NCBI GenBank assembly: GCA_003156615.1
Contig: PMHI01000395.1
Location: 1 to 8,459 of the forward strand
Origin: Acidobacteriaceae bacterium
GTDB lineage: Bacteria; Acidobacteriota; Terriglobia; Terriglobales; SbA1
DNA length: 8,459 nucleotides
Direction of reading: 5' to 3'
The notes beneath the pieces are model-generated. The model saw only the letters and a program-made list of their open reading frames with translations. It made no database searches and had not been told where the DNA came from. The position numbers were made by a program, and so were the translations under genes. How positions within the stretch are numbered: the first letter of the stretch is position 1; each line of letters starts with the position of its first letter. This document shows positions 8,309-8,459 of this stretch, one piece after another.

Positions 8309-8364
8309 AACTCGAATTCTCCTTCCGTGTGATTTCCACTCTATTCGCGCGAGCGCTGCGGTTC

Positions 8365-8403
8365 ACTAGCAAAACGCGCCAATGTACTAGCAAAACGCGC
8401 CAA
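8365..8403 (-). promoter_or_regulatory. Tandem 18-base direct repeat, candidate AraC-type operator
   Basis: The 18 bases ACTAGCAAAACGCGCCAA occur twice without mismatch, at 8365-8382 and 8386-8403, separated by TGT. The period is 21 bases, two DNA turns. On the coding (minus) strand each copy reads TTGGCGCGTTTTGCTAGT, and the nearer copy ends 56 bases before the dehydrogenase ATG. AraC-family proteins bind paired half-sites of about 17-18 bases in the same orientation with 21-base spacing, upstream of or overlapping the -35 box (as at araI1/araI2). A weak -35-like TTGCTA (8372-8367) lies inside the proximal copy, and a TAGAGT (8343-8338) is the best -10-like match, but their 23-base spacing is too long for a confident promoter. 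The regulator encoded at 4680-5678 is the obvious candidate partner. Confidence 0.6.
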
Positions 8404-8459
8404 CCTGGAGGGGCATTTCTATCGCGCTCATGGTCAAGCCAAGCTCGGGTTTTATCCTC
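8404..8459. other. Window edge upstream of the direct repeats
   Basis: Only 56 bases are available. On the plus strand a GGAGGGG (8407-8413) and an ATG at 8430 (MVKPSSGFIL to the edge) hint at a divergent gene, but the 16-base spacing is too long for a normal ribosome binding site. No gene is called. Confidence 0.15.

Noticed and set aside
8365..8403. Direct repeats as the start of a CRISPR array
   Set aside because: Only two copies with a three-base gap; there is no spacer-sized unique sequence between them and no cas gene.
8430..8459. Start of a divergent plus-strand gene at the window edge
   Set aside because: Only ten codons are visible and the GGAGG is 16 or more bases from the ATG.

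Overview
The window reads as chromosomal DNA from a Gram-negative, moderately GC-rich bacterium. Starts are mostly preceded by strong AAGGAG- or GGAGG-type ribosome binding sites, one gene encodes a lipobox lipoprotein, and the enzymes belong to widespread soil-bacterial families. The mix of a lipocalin-like domain protein, a phospholipase D-like protein and a small coiled helical protein would suit an acidobacterium or a soil proteobacterium. That placement is inference; no rRNA or marker gene is present.

Left part (1-2920): mostly low-density, accessory-looking DNA. The first 490 bases hold no convincing gene, but bases 299-316 look like the 3' end of a serine tRNA with no tRNA body upstream. 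A small lipoprotein gene (491-811, minus) and a lipocalin-like domain gene (1223-1681, plus) diverge from a 411-base region. Next comes a decayed IS1380-type insertion sequence. It consists of the N-terminal quarter of a transposase with a frameshift (1823-2097, minus), a long hairpin just upstream of the transposase start (2103-2160), and possible element ends starting CCCGG at 1763 and 2191. It appears to interrupt a gene of which only a signal peptide with a good ribosome binding site survives (2253-2170, minus). A 62-residue helical protein gene follows (2449-2637, plus).

Middle (2919-4679): a stand-alone phospholipase D-like protein with two HKD motifs (minus), then about 790 bases without a supported gene.

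Right part (4680-8459): a compact minus-strand cluster, read right to left. It runs zinc-dependent alcohol dehydrogenase of the YahK/cinnamyl-alcohol type, aldo/keto reductase with a complete catalytic tetrad, small single-domain cupin, and AraC-family regulator. Gaps are 25, 51 and 43 bases, so one transcript is likely. Both oxidoreductases belong to families that reduce carbonyl compounds with NADPH, which suggests an aldehyde or ketone response or detoxification operon. About 57 bases upstream of the first gene sit two perfect 18-base direct repeats with a 21-base period, the geometry of tandem AraC-family half-sites on one DNA face. The simplest reading is that the AraC-type protein encoded last in the operon acts at these repeats and so controls its own operon. 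This regulator-operator pair is the most testable observation in the window.
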